In this document: one piece after another, positions 1-9,860 of the stretch | Position numbering within the stretch: position 1 is the first letter of the stretch | Layout: each line of letters begins with the position of its first letter | Assembly (NCBI GenBank): GCA_002919235.1 | Contig: PKEX01000033.1 | Coordinates: 60,086-124,085, forward strand | Source: Clostridia bacterium | GTDB taxonomy: Bacteria > Bacillota > Limnochordia > DTU080 > RSA5 | Direction: 5' to 3' | Length of the DNA stretch: 64,000 nt | Notes under the pieces: model-generated | What the model saw: the letters and a program-made list of their open reading frames with translations, nothing else | Database searches by the model: none | Told to the model about the DNA's origin: nothing | Made by a program: the position numbers and the translations under genes

Positions 1-970
1 CGGCGGAGACGTCCCGCAGCACCGTGCGGCCGTCGTAGCCGGCGCTCAGCCCGCGGGCCTGCAGGGCGTCCCGCGGGGCGCCGGGACGAGAGCGTCTCCC
101 GGCCGGGCCGTCTTCGGGCAAGCTGCCGTCACCCCGTTCGCCGCCGTTTTCGCCGGTCTCAGCAGCCAGCTCCAGCATCCGCCACAGGCTCCGCCCCCGG
201 GCGACGCACCAGGGGATCCCGGAGCTCGCGCACTCCACCACGTCGCACTCCACGCCGTAGACCTGCTGCAGCGTGCGGGGCTGAAGCACCTCGCCGGGCG
301 GCCCCTGGGCGACGATCGTGCCGTCCCGCATGGCGATGACGTGGTCGCTGACCCATGCGGCGGCGTTGACGTCGTGCAGCACCGCGACCACCGTCCGGCC
401 CTCCTGGCGCGCCAGGCGGCGGATCAGCCGCAAGATCTCCTGCTGGTGGGCGAGGTCCAGGTACGTGGTGGGCTCGTCCAGGAGGAGAATGGGCGTCTCC
501 TGGGCCAGGGCCATCGCGATCCAGACCCGCTGGCGCTGCCCGCCCGAGAGCTCGTCCACGGCGCGCTCCCGCAGGTGGGCCACCCCGGCCAGCTCCAGCG
601 CCCGCTCCACCGCGGCGTGATCCTGCGCGCTCATGGGCTGGAGCAGGCTGCGGTGAGGGTAGCGGCCCCGGCGCACCAGGTCTTCGACGGCGATGACGTC
701 GGGCGCGCTGGGGTGCTGCGGCAGGAGGCCCAGGCGCCTGGCCACCTCTTTGGTGGGCAGCCGGTGAATGGCCTCGCCGTCCAGGATGACCGTTCCGGAC
801 GCGGGGGCGATCAGCCGCGCGAGGGCTCGCAGCAGGGTGGACTTGCCGCACCCGTTGGGCCCGATGATGGAGGTGACCACCCCGTCGGGCACCGACACGC
901 TCAAGGATTCGACCACCGCCGGGCCGCGGCCGTAGGCCAGCGTCACGCGGTCTGCCAGGAGCCGGCTCAT
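1..970 (-). CDS. Siderophore/cobalamin-type ABC transporter ATP-binding protein, open at left window edge; reading frame continues into the start of a second ABC domain
   Basis: Manual translation from ATG (complement 968-970): [53 protein letters not shown]...VDELSGGQRQRVWIAMALAQETPILLLDEPTTYLDL (Walker A, signature, Walker B). No in-frame stop to position 1; last residues read ARGLSAGYDGRTVLRDVSA. Not in the ORF track because it runs off the edge. Confidence 0.9.
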   Translation of the reverse strand, partial: MSRLLADRVTLAYGRGPAVVESLSVSVPDGVVTSIIGPNGCGKSTLLRALARLIAPASGTVILDGEAIHRLPTKEVARRLGLLPQHPSAPDVIAVEDLVRRGRYPHRSLLQPMSAQDHAAVERALELAGVAHLRERAVDELSGGQRQRVWIAMALAQETPILLLDEPTTYLDLAHQQEILRLIRRLARQEGRTVVAVLHDVNAAAWVSDHVIAMRDGTIVAQGPPGEVLQPRTLQQVYGVECDVVECASSGIPWCVARGRSLWRMLELAAETGENGGERGDGSLPEDGPAGRRSRPGAPRDALQARGLSAGYDGRTVLRDVSA

Positions 971-983
971 CTCTATCTCCCAC

Positions 984-2069
984 CTAAACGCGCACCTGCG
1001 TGCGATACAGCAGGTACAGGAAGTAGGGCGCCCCCAGCGCCGAGGTGATCACGCCCGCGGGCATGCTCACCCCGAGCGCATGCTGCCCGATGAGATCGGA
1101 GCCGAGGACGAGAAGGCCGCCCACCAGCCCCGTGAGGACGAACACGCCGCCGCTCATGGGCCCGGCCAGCATCCGGGCGAAGTGCGGCGACATCAACGCG
1201 ACAAAGCCGATGGGCCCCGCGATCGACACAGCGATGCCGCTCAGCGCGCACCCAGCGACGATCAGGGCCAGCCGGGTGCGCTCCACCCGCATCCCCAGCG
1301 ACTGGGCGGTGACGTCGCCCAGCTGGAGCACCTTCAGGGACCACATGAGCACGGCGCCCACCGGCGCCAAGACGGCCAGCGAGGCCGCCAGCACCCGCAC
1401 GTCGCTCCAGTCGCTGGCGTAGACGCTGCCCGTCATCCACAGCATCGCCCGGCTCGCGTCGTGGATCTCCGCCCGGGTGAGCAGGAAGGTGGTGGCCGCG
1501 GTGAGCACGGCGTTCACCCCGATGCCTACCAGGATCAGCCGGGAGCCGGAGATCCTCCCCCGCCACGTGAGAGCGTAGATGACGGCCGCAGCCAGCAACG
1601 CCCCGGCGAAAGCGGCCGCCGGCACGTAGCCCGCCGGCCGCTTCATGACGATCCACAACACGGCGGCGACGGCGGCTCCCGAGTTGACGCCGATGATGTC
1701 CGGCGCCACCAGGGGGTTTCGCACGATCCCTTGAAAGATGGCGCCCGCCATGGCCAGCATCGCCCCGACGGCCAGGGCCACCAGCACCCGCGGCAATCTC
1801 AGGTCGAGGATGATGAAGCGCGCGGCGCCGGAGCCGGCTCCGGTGAGCACCTGGTACACCTCGGGCAGGGACAGCGGATAGCTCCCCAGCGTCAAGCTCC
1901 AGGCTCCCATGGCCAGCGCCAAGGCCAGGGCCCCCAGGACCAGCCCGGTCACCCGCCGCCGCATCCGAAACGACACCGGCCCGGCCCGCACCACTCGCAG
2001 GCCCGGAGCCGCGGGCTGCCCCGCCGTCGCCTGGGTCACCTGCTTTGCCGCCTGCTCCTTGGGACTCAT
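984..2069 (-). CDS. FecCD-family iron-siderophore ABC permease
   Basis: In-frame part of ORF 984..2582 from MSPKEQAAKQ; LRLPRVLVALAVGAMLAMAGAIFQGIVRNPLVAPDIIGVNSGAA is a FecCD motif; ATGA overlap with upstream gene. Confidence 0.92.
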   Translation of the reverse strand: MSPKEQAAKQVTQATAGQPAAPGLRVVRAGPVSFRMRRRVTGLVLGALALALAMGAWSLTLGSYPLSLPEVYQVLTGAGSGAARFIILDLRLPRVLVALAVGAMLAMAGAIFQGIVRNPLVAPDIIGVNSGAAVAAVLWIVMKRPAGYVPAAAFAGALLAAAVIYALTWRGRISGSRLILVGIGVNAVLTAATTFLLTRAEIHDASRAMLWMTGSVYASDWSDVRVLAASLAVLAPVGAVLMWSLKVLQLGDVTAQSLGMRVERTRLALIVAGCALSGIAVSIAGPIGFVALMSPHFARMLAGPMSGGVFVLTGLVGGLLVLGSDLIGQHALGVSMPAGVITSALGAPYFLYLLYRTQVRV

Positions 2070-3130
2070 ACGCCCGCCACCTGTCTGCGCCGGGCGAGGG
2101 CGATCAAGAACGGCGCGCCCACCAGGGCGGTGACGATTCCCACCTGCACCTCGGAGGGCCGGGCGATCACCCGGCCGGCGATGTCCGCCGAGAGCAGCAT
2201 GAGCGGGCCGACTATCACGCAGAAAGGCAGCACCCAGCGGTAATCGGGCCCCACCAGGCCGCGGACGATGTGAGGCACCGCCAGGCCCACGAAGCCGATG
2301 GGCCCAGCCGCCGCCACGGCGCCGCCCACCATCAGGACGGAGAGGCCGCCGACGATCAGCCGGGCCCTGCCCGTGTGCATTCCCAGCGCCCGGGCGGTCT
2401 CCTCGCTCATGCTCAGCACGTTCAGCTGCTCCGCCCCGAGCAGCATCCCGATCATGCCCACCGCCATGAAGGGCAGCACGGCATAAAACACCGAAAGGTC
2501 CCGTCCGGCCAGCGACCCCGCCAGCCAAAAGCGGACCACGTCCAGCGTTTCCTGGCTGTAGAGCAGGATCGCCGTAAGCCACGAGTTGAGGAGCGACGCG
2601 ACCACCACGCCCGCCAGGGCCAGCTTCACCGGCGTGCCCCCGCCCGGACCCGTGGAGCCGATCGCGTACACCGCGGCGGCCGCTCCGAGACCCCCGGCAA
2701 AGGCAAACCAGACATATTGAAGGGGATGCGCCAGCTGGCCGAAGTAGACGGCGACCACCACCCCAAACGCGGCCCCGGCGTTGACGCCCAGGATCGACGG
2801 GTCCGCGAGGGGGTTGCGGGTGGTCGCCTGCAGGGCGGCGCCTGCCACGGCCAGCGCCGCGCCGGCGCCCAGGCCGATCACCGTCCGCGGAAGGCGCAGG
2901 AAGCGGACCACCGTCTGTTCATACGACTCCGGCGAATACCGGAACAAGGCATCGAAGGCATCGGCGGCGGTGACAGGGACCGAACCGAAGCGCAGGCCCG
3001 CTGCCGCGACGGCTGCCAGCAGGACCGCGGCCGCCGCCAGCGCGGCCAGCCGCGCCTTGCTGGACCGCAGCGGGGCAGCGGAAGACGCAGCTTCAAGCCT
3101 CCGGACCGGTCCGCCCTTCTCCACGCTCAC
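2066..3130 (-). CDS. FecCD-family iron-siderophore ABC permease
   Basis: GTG start (MSVEKGGPVRRL); FLRLPRTVIGLGAGAALAVAGAALQATTRNPLADPSILGVNAGAAFGVV. Confidence 0.92.
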   Translation of the reverse strand: MSVEKGGPVRRLEAASSAAPLRSSKARLAALAAAAVLLAAVAAAGLRFGSVPVTAADAFDALFRYSPESYEQTVVRFLRLPRTVIGLGAGAALAVAGAALQATTRNPLADPSILGVNAGAAFGVVVAVYFGQLAHPLQYVWFAFAGGLGAAAAVYAIGSTGPGGGTPVKLALAGVVVASLLNSWLTAILLYSQETLDVVRFWLAGSLAGRDLSVFYAVLPFMAVGMIGMLLGAEQLNVLSMSEETARALGMHTGRARLIVGGLSVLMVGGAVAAAGPIGFVGLAVPHIVRGLVGPDYRWVLPFCVIVGPLMLLSADIAGRVIARPSEVQVGIVTALVGAPFLIALARRRQVAGV

Positions 3131-4023
3131 CGGGACCCTTCCCCTCCTTCGAGGCTCGCCCGGATCGTTTCCCTGCGCCAGTCGTCGGGGCGGAGCGGGC
3201 AGCTCACGCAGTAGAGCTCCTCGCCCGGCTGCGCCGCCTTTCCCCTGCGGTAGTGGAGGCAGCAGGTGCCCCGCACCATGTGGAGCTCCTCCCCGCCGCG
3301 CCACTGCACCGGGAACGGCCGGGGCCTCACCCTCAGCCTCGGCTCCCTGGCGGCCAGCCGGCTGATGACGCTCATCGCTTCGTCCCAGGCGGCCCACGGG
3401 TCGCGCCCGTACAGCCGGGCCAGCCAAAGCCCGCTGCCGGCCACTTGGTCGGCCACCTCGCCCCAGAGCGCGGGCCAGCCCAGGCCCGACACCTCTCTCA
3501 CACGCTCGAGGAGCGGCTCCATCCCGGCCAGCGTCTCGGCCAGGGCGTCCCAGAGCTGGTCCCGGCTGCCCAACACCGAAATCCCGGGCAGGCCCTGGGC
3601 CGGGTCGCCCGCCACCACCGCGACCCGCGGGTCCGCCAGGGCCACCCCGTCGACGCGGCTCCGCTCTCCCACGTGCAGCCGAACCCCTTCCAACGGGCTC
3701 AGCGGCAGCCGCGCTTCGGCCAGGACCGGAAAAGCCCACGCCAGCACGACGGCGCTCACGTACGCGCGGGAGAGCACCCCGGCGGCGAACCTCCGGTCGC
3801 CGCTCCTCGCCGCCACCCGCTCGAACCACGCGGCCGCGAAGCCGCGGTCGAGCAGCTGCGCCGCGGGGATCCACCCGTCGCCTTCCGGGATCCCGACCTC
3901 AAACCGGCGATACCGGTCCTTCTCCGTCAAGCGCCGCGCCGTCTCCGCCAGCGGGGACCCCGCCGCCGTCGCGGGAGCGCCTTGCGCCGCCGCCCGATCC
4001 ACCGCCGTTCGCTCCCCGTTCAT
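3127..4023 (-). CDS. FhuF-like siderophore ferric reductase / (2Fe-2S) protein
   Basis: C-terminal GTCCLHYRRGKAAQPGEELYCVSCPLRP (FhuF-type CC...CxxC cluster); embedded in siderophore operon with 4-nt overlaps on both sides. Confidence 0.8.
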   Translation of the reverse strand: MNGERTAVDRAAAQGAPATAAGSPLAETARRLTEKDRYRRFEVGIPEGDGWIPAAQLLDRGFAAAWFERVAARSGDRRFAAGVLSRAYVSAVVLAWAFPVLAEARLPLSPLEGVRLHVGERSRVDGVALADPRVAVVAGDPAQGLPGISVLGSRDQLWDALAETLAGMEPLLERVREVSGLGWPALWGEVADQVAGSGLWLARLYGRDPWAAWDEAMSVISRLAAREPRLRVRPRPFPVQWRGGEELHMVRGTCCLHYRRGKAAQPGEELYCVSCPLRPDDWRRETIRASLEGGEGSR

Positions 4024-5036
4024 CGCTGCGGGACCGGGGTGGACGGGTCGCCGTCGATGGCCGCCGCGAGCAGCGGCACCAGGTGGTCGACGGCGTAGGG
4101 CAGGCTCAACACGGTGCTAAAGCTCAGCGCCCCGTAAAGCACGTCGGTGGAGCCGCCGAAAAAGATCGTCCGGCCCTCCCGGGCCACCCGCAGATTGCGA
4201 AACAGCGGGCTCTGCTCCAGCGCCTGCCGTTCCGCTTCGGAACTGGCTTGAAAGATGAGCACGTCCACATCGAGCAGGGCGATCTGTTCCCCGCTGATCT
4301 GGCCCGAGTCACGGTCGCCGATCAAGGACGCCAGTGCCGGCGGCAGCTCGAGGCCTAGCGCAGCCAGAAAACGCATCGGCGGGGTGTTGGGACCGACGAT
4401 CCAGTACTGTCCCTGGCCCGCAGGATGCGCCCAGGCCACGGTGGCTCCTTCAAATTCGGGATGCGCCGCCCGGGCGGCCGCGATCTTGGCCTCCACCTCG
4501 GCCACTCGCTGTTCGGCCAGTTCTTCCCGGCCCAGGGCCCTGCCGATCAACCGGGTCTGCACCTGCCAGGGCACGCCGAAGTCGGGATACTCGCCGGGCT
4601 GCGCCAGCGTCGGCGCGATCCGGGAAAGGGTGGCATACTCTCGCTCGGTGATGCCCGAGTGGGTGGCCACGATGAGATCGGGCCGCAGCGCGGCGATCTT
4701 TTCGAAATCCAGCTCGCCGAAGGGCATCACCAGCACCTCGGGAGTGGCGTCACCCAGCGCATCCTGCGCCCAAGGCCACACGGCGTACGGGTAGCCGCCG
4801 AACCACTCCCGCACCGCGACGGGCTTTACGTCCAGGGCCAGCACGGGATCCTGCTCGCTGAAGCCGACGGTGACCACCCGCTTTGGCTCCTCGGGGATCA
4901 CCGTCACCCCAAACTTGTGCTCAATCTGTACCGGAAACGCCGCTGCGGTCCCGCCGGCGGCAGTAAACACGGCCAGCGCCGCCGCGACCACCAGGACCAG
5001 TGAAGCTGCGATGGACCGGGTAGCGTTCTGTCTCAT
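4020..5036 (-). CDS. Iron-siderophore ABC transporter substrate-binding protein
   Basis: Signal peptide from [33 protein letters not shown], then [39 protein letters not shown], typical FecB/FhuD class. Confidence 0.9.
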   Translation of the reverse strand: MRQNATRSIAASLVLVVAAALAVFTAAGGTAAAFPVQIEHKFGVTVIPEEPKRVVTVGFSEQDPVLALDVKPVAVREWFGGYPYAVWPWAQDALGDATPEVLVMPFGELDFEKIAALRPDLIVATHSGITEREYATLSRIAPTLAQPGEYPDFGVPWQVQTRLIGRALGREELAEQRVAEVEAKIAAARAAHPEFEGATVAWAHPAGQGQYWIVGPNTPPMRFLAALGLELPPALASLIGDRDSGQISGEQIALLDVDVLIFQASSEAERQALEQSPLFRNLRVAREGRTIFFGGSTDVLYGALSFSTVLSLPYAVDHLVPLLAAAIDGDPSTPVPQR

Positions 5037-5135
5037 CAGGCACCGTCCTTGCCTCAACAGGATGGCGAAAAGGATGGTCTGGGACCACCTTTTTGGGCTC
5101 CCTTTTCTGACTCTTTCGGGCACCCTAACGTGTAC

Positions 5136-5165
5136 AAATTACCACGCCTGGAACAGGAGCGTCAA
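5136..5165 (-). promoter_or_regulatory. Candidate sigma-A promoter for the siderophore operon
   Basis: Minus strand TTGACG-N18-TAATTT about 100 nt upstream of the binding-protein start. Confidence 0.4.
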
Positions 5166-5337
5166 GGAGCCGGAGTCGCTAAAGCGCAGGACAAACGTCA
5201 CCATTTGAAAGCGGAAATTGGGGACGGAAAAGACGAAGCACCGGGCCAGGGCCCCCGGCCCCGGTTCCCGGTGCTGTTTGAAGGGTTCACGGCGCCGGCG
5301 GCCGGCGGGATTCGCCGCCGTCCGGCTCCGGCACTCC

Positions 5338-6828
5338 TTACCGCCAGACCGCCTCGTTCCAGCGGAGCTCGTTGACGAACTGGCGGACTTTGGTCTCCTT
5401 GTCGATGACCACCGCTTCGATGCCCACCATCTCCGCCCAGTCCAAGAGCTGCTCCGTGGTGACGGTGTAGGTGAAGACGGTGTGGTGCGCGCCGCCCGCC
5501 AGGATCCACGCCTCCGCCGAGACCGCCAGGGACGGATGGGGCTTCCAAAGCACCCGGGCGGTGGGGAGCTTGGGCATGGGCTTGGGCGGCTTGACCGCGT
5601 CCACCGTGTTGACCAGCAGCCTAAAGCGGTGGCCCAGGTCGATGAGGGAGGCGTTGAGCGCCGGGCCCTCCCGGCCGTCAAAGACCAGCCGCGCCGGATC
5701 CGCCTTGCCGCCGATGGAAAGCGGGTGCACCTCGATGCGGGGCGTCCCGTCGGCGATGGTGGGGCAGACCTCCAGCATGTGCGAGCCCAAGATCATCTCG
5801 TTGCCGGGCTCAAAGTGGTACGTGTAGTCCTCCATGAACGACGTGCCCTCGTTCCCGGCCATGATTTTCATGGTCCGCAGGAGCGCCGCGGTCTTCCAGT
5901 CGCCCTCGGCGCCGAAGCCGTACCCCTTCTCCATCAAGCGCTGCACCGCGAGGCCGGGAAGCTGCTTGAGGCCGTGCAGGTCCTCAAACGTGGTGGTGAA
6001 GGCGGTAAAGCCGCCCTCCTCCAGGAACGCCGTGAGCCCCAGCTCGATGCGGGCCTGCTCCCGGATGGCCTCCCGCACGGGCCCCTCCGTCCGGCCCTCG
6101 GGGACCACTTCGTACCGCTCCTCGTACTCTTTCATCAGGCGGTCCACTTCGGCGTCAGAGACGGCCCGCACGTACTCTACCAGATCGCCCACGCCGTAGC
6201 CGTTCACAGACCAGCCGAACTGGATCTCCGCCTGCACCTTGTCGCCTTCGGTCACGGCCACCTGCCGCATGTTGTCGCCGAAGCGGGCCACCTTGAGGCG
6301 CCGGCTCTCCACCGCCGCCACGGCCGTGCGCATCCAGGCCGCGATGCCCTTCCTCACCTCGGGATCTTCCCAGTGGCCGACCACCACTTTCCGCCGCAGG
6401 CCCAGGCGGGCGCCGATGTGCCCGTACTCCCGGTCGCCGTGGGCCGACTGGTTCAAGTTCATGAAGTCCATGTCGATGGTGTCCCACGGGATGTCCCGGT
6501 TGAACTGGGTGTGCAGGTGGAGGAGGGGCTTTTTCAACTGCGAAAGGCCGCCGATCCACATCTTCGCCGGCGAGAAGGTGTGCATCCACGTGATCAGGCC
6601 GGCGCAGTCGTCGGCGGCGTTGGCCTCCAGCACCAGGCGGCGGATGGCGTCGGGCGTCGTCAGCACCGGCTTGAAGACCAGCTCAAAGGGCAGGGCCCCG
6701 CTCTCGTTCAGCGCCTTGACCATCGCCTGCGAGTCGCGGGCCACTGCCTCCAGGGCCTCAGGCCCGTAAAGATGCTGGCTCCCGGTGACGAACCAAAACT
6801 GATAGCGCGGCAGCTCGAGCACAGTCAT
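5338..6828 (-). CDS. araA: L-arabinose isomerase
   Basis: [33 protein letters not shown]...[15 protein letters not shown]...[32 protein letters not shown]; full-length match to AraA family features. Confidence 0.96.
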   Translation of the reverse strand: MTVLELPRYQFWFVTGSQHLYGPEALEAVARDSQAMVKALNESGALPFELVFKPVLTTPDAIRRLVLEANAADDCAGLITWMHTFSPAKMWIGGLSQLKKPLLHLHTQFNRDIPWDTIDMDFMNLNQSAHGDREYGHIGARLGLRRKVVVGHWEDPEVRKGIAAWMRTAVAAVESRRLKVARFGDNMRQVAVTEGDKVQAEIQFGWSVNGYGVGDLVEYVRAVSDAEVDRLMKEYEERYEVVPEGRTEGPVREAIREQARIELGLTAFLEEGGFTAFTTTFEDLHGLKQLPGLAVQRLMEKGYGFGAEGDWKTAALLRTMKIMAGNEGTSFMEDYTYHFEPGNEMILGSHMLEVCPTIADGTPRIEVHPLSIGGKADPARLVFDGREGPALNASLIDLGHRFRLLVNTVDAVKPPKPMPKLPTARVLWKPHPSLAVSAEAWILAGGAHHTVFTYTVTTEQLLDWAEMVGIEAVVIDKETKVRQFVNELRWNEAVWR

Positions 6829-6951
6829 TCCTCCCCCGAGTTCTTCTGGGCGTTCGCTCCGGTGCCCGGCCCCGGCGGCCGGACACTCCTGCTCCGTCGG
6901 TCGACGCCAGAACCTGATTTCCGCGGGCGGCCGGACAAGTCCTCCCGGGCC

Positions 6952-8397
6952 TCAGCCAAGGCTTTCCTTCATCTCCTCGACGGAACGCACCTCGAGCCGG
7001 GCGGCCCCTTTATAGTCTCGCGTCGGAAGCAGCGGGCCCTTGGCCAGCCGCTCTTTGGCGGCGGCGATCGCGGGCCCGTACTGGGGCAGCCACTGCTCTT
7101 GGGCGACCAGCAGCTCATCCACCATCTGCCAGATCTCCGGCGGGTTGCACACGGCACCGACCAGCGGATCCATCATCATCGCCTGGCGGAGCAGCATGTC
7201 GTCGCCGCGCACCGCCGCCTCCACCGCGAGGCGCTGCACCGAAATGCTGGCGTTGCAGACGGCGGCGCAGCCCAGGGGCAGGTCGCCGATGCGAGGGATG
7301 TGAATCCCGTTCCGGTCGACGTAGCCCGGCACCTCCACCACGGCGTCGGGCGGCAGGTTCGTGATGGTCCCGTGGTTTACCACGTTGAAATGCCCCCGGT
7401 AAATGCGCCCGGTCTCCAGCGCTTCGATGATGTACGATCCGTGTTCTTCGCTGCGCTCCTCCGGGCGGTACCGGAGCGGCGGTTCGTTCATCCACCGGTC
7501 GAATTCGGTCTCGAACCAGTTCCGGTTCTCCGTGCAGAAGCGGAGGTAGCCGCCGGTCTCCCCGTGCACCCAGTAGCTGAGGTCGATCCAGTCCCGGATC
7601 TCCTCCGGGCGCTTGCGATACCAGGGAACGTATTCGCTCAAGTGCCCGTTGGACTCGGTGCTGTAGTAGCCAAAGCGCCGCAGCATGTCGATGCGGACCT
7701 TTTCCGTCTTGCTGTACACCGGGTGGCGCTCAAACGCCTCCAGGAGCTTTCCGGTGAGATCTTCCCCCTTGTGCTTCACCTGGATGAACCACGTCTGATG
7801 GTTGATGCCGGCGCACACGATGTCGACTTCCTCTTGAGGAAGGCCCAGCACGTCCGCGATCTGCCGGTGCCCGTGCTGGACGCCGTGGCAGAGGCCGATG
7901 GTCCGCACGCCGCCGTACGCGTTGGCCGCCCAGGTCAGCATGGCCATGGGGTTGGCGTAGTTGAACATGATGCAGCCGGGCTCGGCCACCTCGCGGATGT
8001 CCTTGCAGAACTCGAGGATTTGGGGGATCCCCCGCTGCCCGTACATGATCCCGCCGGCGCAGATGGTGTCCCCGACGCACTGGTCGATCCCGTACTTGAG
8101 CGGGATTTCAATGTCGGTCCGGAAAGCCTCAAGGCCGCCGACCCGCACCGTGACGAAGACATAGCGGGCATCCTTCAACGCCTCCCGCCGGTCCAAGGTG
8201 GCCTGAATCGCGATGTCCAGGCCGTTGGCGTCGATGTCCCGCTGGCACAGCTTGGTCACCATGTCGAGATTGTCCGGGTTAATGTCGGTAAACGCCACCT
8301 GGATCGAACGGAACTCCGGAACAGACAGCAGATCCCGCAAGAGCCTCCGCGTGAACTCGATGCTCCCTGCGCCGATGAACGCCACCTTGAAAGACAC
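6952..8397 (-). CDS. GH4-family alpha-glucosidase/alpha-galactosidase (MelA-like)
   Basis: N-terminal Rossmann FKVAFIGAGSIEFTRRLLRDLL, CHGVQHG and NPMAMLT motifs of GH4; GTG start chosen at MSFKVAF. Confidence 0.88.
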   Translation of the reverse strand: MSFKVAFIGAGSIEFTRRLLRDLLSVPEFRSIQVAFTDINPDNLDMVTKLCQRDIDANGLDIAIQATLDRREALKDARYVFVTVRVGGLEAFRTDIEIPLKYGIDQCVGDTICAGGIMYGQRGIPQILEFCKDIREVAEPGCIMFNYANPMAMLTWAANAYGGVRTIGLCHGVQHGHRQIADVLGLPQEEVDIVCAGINHQTWFIQVKHKGEDLTGKLLEAFERHPVYSKTEKVRIDMLRRFGYYSTESNGHLSEYVPWYRKRPEEIRDWIDLSYWVHGETGGYLRFCTENRNWFETEFDRWMNEPPLRYRPEERSEEHGSYIIEALETGRIYRGHFNVVNHGTITNLPPDAVVEVPGYVDRNGIHIPRIGDLPLGCAAVCNASISVQRLAVEAAVRGDDMLLRQAMMMDPLVGAVCNPPEIWQMVDELLVAQEQWLPQYGPAIAAAKERLAKGPLLPTRDYKGAARLEVRSVEEMKESLG

Positions 8398-8611
8398 GAC
8401 CCAATACACCGTCCTTTTGCCAGTCGATCCTGCCGCCCGCCCGATCCGGTCTCACAGGCCGGGCGAACCGCTCACCCCACGGAATACCGCGTTCACCCGC
8501 CGGGATCCTGGCAGGGGCAGCGACTCCTTTTCCGGCGGCATCCTTGAATGCCCGGTGACGGAAACCGCGTTTCCACTGGAGGTGCTGCACCTACCGGGGC
8601 CGCGCTTCATT

Positions 8612-9118
8612 TCACCCGATGGCCGCGGGCTCTAGGCCGACCCCGTCGCCCCTCAGCGCCACGATCAGTCCCCAGCCGAAAAACTCCGTCCGGGCAAGCT
8701 CGGCCGCCAGCACGTGCTCTCCGGGAGCCAGGGTGCACGCCACCGTATGATCCAGGCTGACGTATCCTTGATTTTGCACCGCGGGCGCAAAGAGGTTCTC
8801 TCCTCGGTAAAGCACTTGATCGTCGAGGCTCAGGGTCAGGACATCGCTGAACCCAAAGGACAGTTCAAGACGGGTCTCCCGCTCCGCGACCAGCCTCCGG
8901 ACCAGCCGCGCCTGCGTGAGCGTCACCGGCAGAAAGCGGTTTAGGTTGAGCAACCCGCCCGGTTCGCACGTCACGCAGCCGAAGCCTTCGACAAACCATT
9001 CGTCGATGACGATGAGGCGAGGATCGCGGGTTTCCCCTGCGGGGCCGCTGGGCAGCTGGCTCCGGAGCGGGCCGGCGGGAAAGGGATCCGCAAAGCCTCC
9101 TCGCGCGCCCATTGGCAT
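8612..9118 (-). CDS. Hypothetical protein, possible truncated beta-rich domain
   Basis: ORF 8612..9208; internal start MPMGARGG proposed at about 9118; FLPVTLTQARLVRRLVAERETRLELSFGFSDVLTLSLDDQVLYRGENLF. Confidence 0.45.
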   Translation of the reverse strand: MPMGARGGFADPFPAGPLRSQLPSGPAGETRDPRLIVIDEWFVEGFGCVTCEPGGLLNLNRFLPVTLTQARLVRRLVAERETRLELSFGFSDVLTLSLDDQVLYRGENLFAPAVQNQGYVSLDHTVACTLAPGEHVLAAELARTEFFGWGLIVALRGDGVGLEPAAIG

Positions 9119-9206
9119 CAGAAACCCACAAGACCGTTTCCCAGAAAAATTCTGAATAACTCGCCGCCGCTCGCCCGACCCTGTTCGGTGAGGAGGCGGC
9201 AAAGGC

Positions 9207-9854
9207 ATGAACAGGAGTCTCGATTATCACGGCAGGGAAACACGGAGAGCCCCGATGGCACATCAGCAGGGGGATCAGCGGGGGAATCAGCGGCGGGATC
9301 AGCTGGGAAACCAGGCAGGATATCCAGCGCGTCACTTAGGGAAGAATCCCGCGGCACGTTCCGCGGGAAGCGCAGCGGGGAATCTCCCGGGGATCACCCG
9401 GCTCACCCCCGCGCTGGCGGCGCTGTTCATCGCGCTGCTGGTGCTCACGCCCGCAGTGCGGGCCACGGGCGGCCTTCCGATCGTCGAGGAGTTCCAAGGC
9501 CAATGGAGCTACGACCGTTTCCTTGCGGCCGGCACCAACGCCCAAGAAGCCTACGTCGCCGGGGTCTTGGATGCCCTGGCGCTGGTGGTCGCCCAGGGCG
9601 AGGCCTTTACCGCCGAAGGCATCGACCCCCGCAACGTGTACGCCATCGTGTACGAGGCGATTGCGGGAACGCCCGCGAACGGGGCCGTCCATCTTCTTGT
9701 ACACGCGCTGGCCCAAGAGGCGCCCATGCATCCTCCAGCGGAAACCCTCAACTCCCAGCCGGCGGCGCTGGTCGTCTGGCGCGCCCTGGCCCTCCACCAC
9801 TGCTGCTGGGAAGAAGCAGCGAGCGGGCCGCGCGTTTTGACCCGCTCGCCGTGA
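9207..9854 (+). CDS. Hypothetical secreted/anchored protein with N-terminal QxG(D/N) repeats; C-terminal part vaguely Rap1a/Tai-like
   Basis: AGGAGG upstream, hydrophobic segment LTPALAALFIALLVLTPAVRA, then YVAGVLDALALVVAQGEAFTAEGIDPRNVYAIVYEAI. Confidence 0.5.
   Translation: MNRSLDYHGRETRRAPMAHQQGDQRGNQRRDQLGNQAGYPARHLGKNPAARSAGSAAGNLPGITRLTPALAALFIALLVLTPAVRATGGLPIVEEFQGQWSYDRFLAAGTNAQEAYVAGVLDALALVVAQGEAFTAEGIDPRNVYAIVYEAIAGTPANGAVHLLVHALAQEAPMHPPAETLNSQPAALVVWRALALHHCCWEEAASGPRVLTRSP
9262..9321 (+). repeat. 12-bp tandem repeat (about 5 units)
   Basis: ATCAGCAGGGGG / ATCAGCGGGGGA / ATCAGCGGCGGG / ATCAGCTGGGAA / ACCAGGCAGGAT. Confidence 0.85.
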
Positions 9855-9860
9855 TCCCGC

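Noticed and set aside
159-983. ORF-track 274-aa minus ORF over the ABC ATPase
   Set aside because: Wrong frame; the true ATPase frame has Walker motifs and runs off the left edge.
5218-8547. 1109-aa plus-strand ORF across araA and the GH4 gene
   Set aside because: Antisense shadow of two confidently identified genes; His/Arg/Pro/Gly-rich composition typical of GC-rich non-coding frames.
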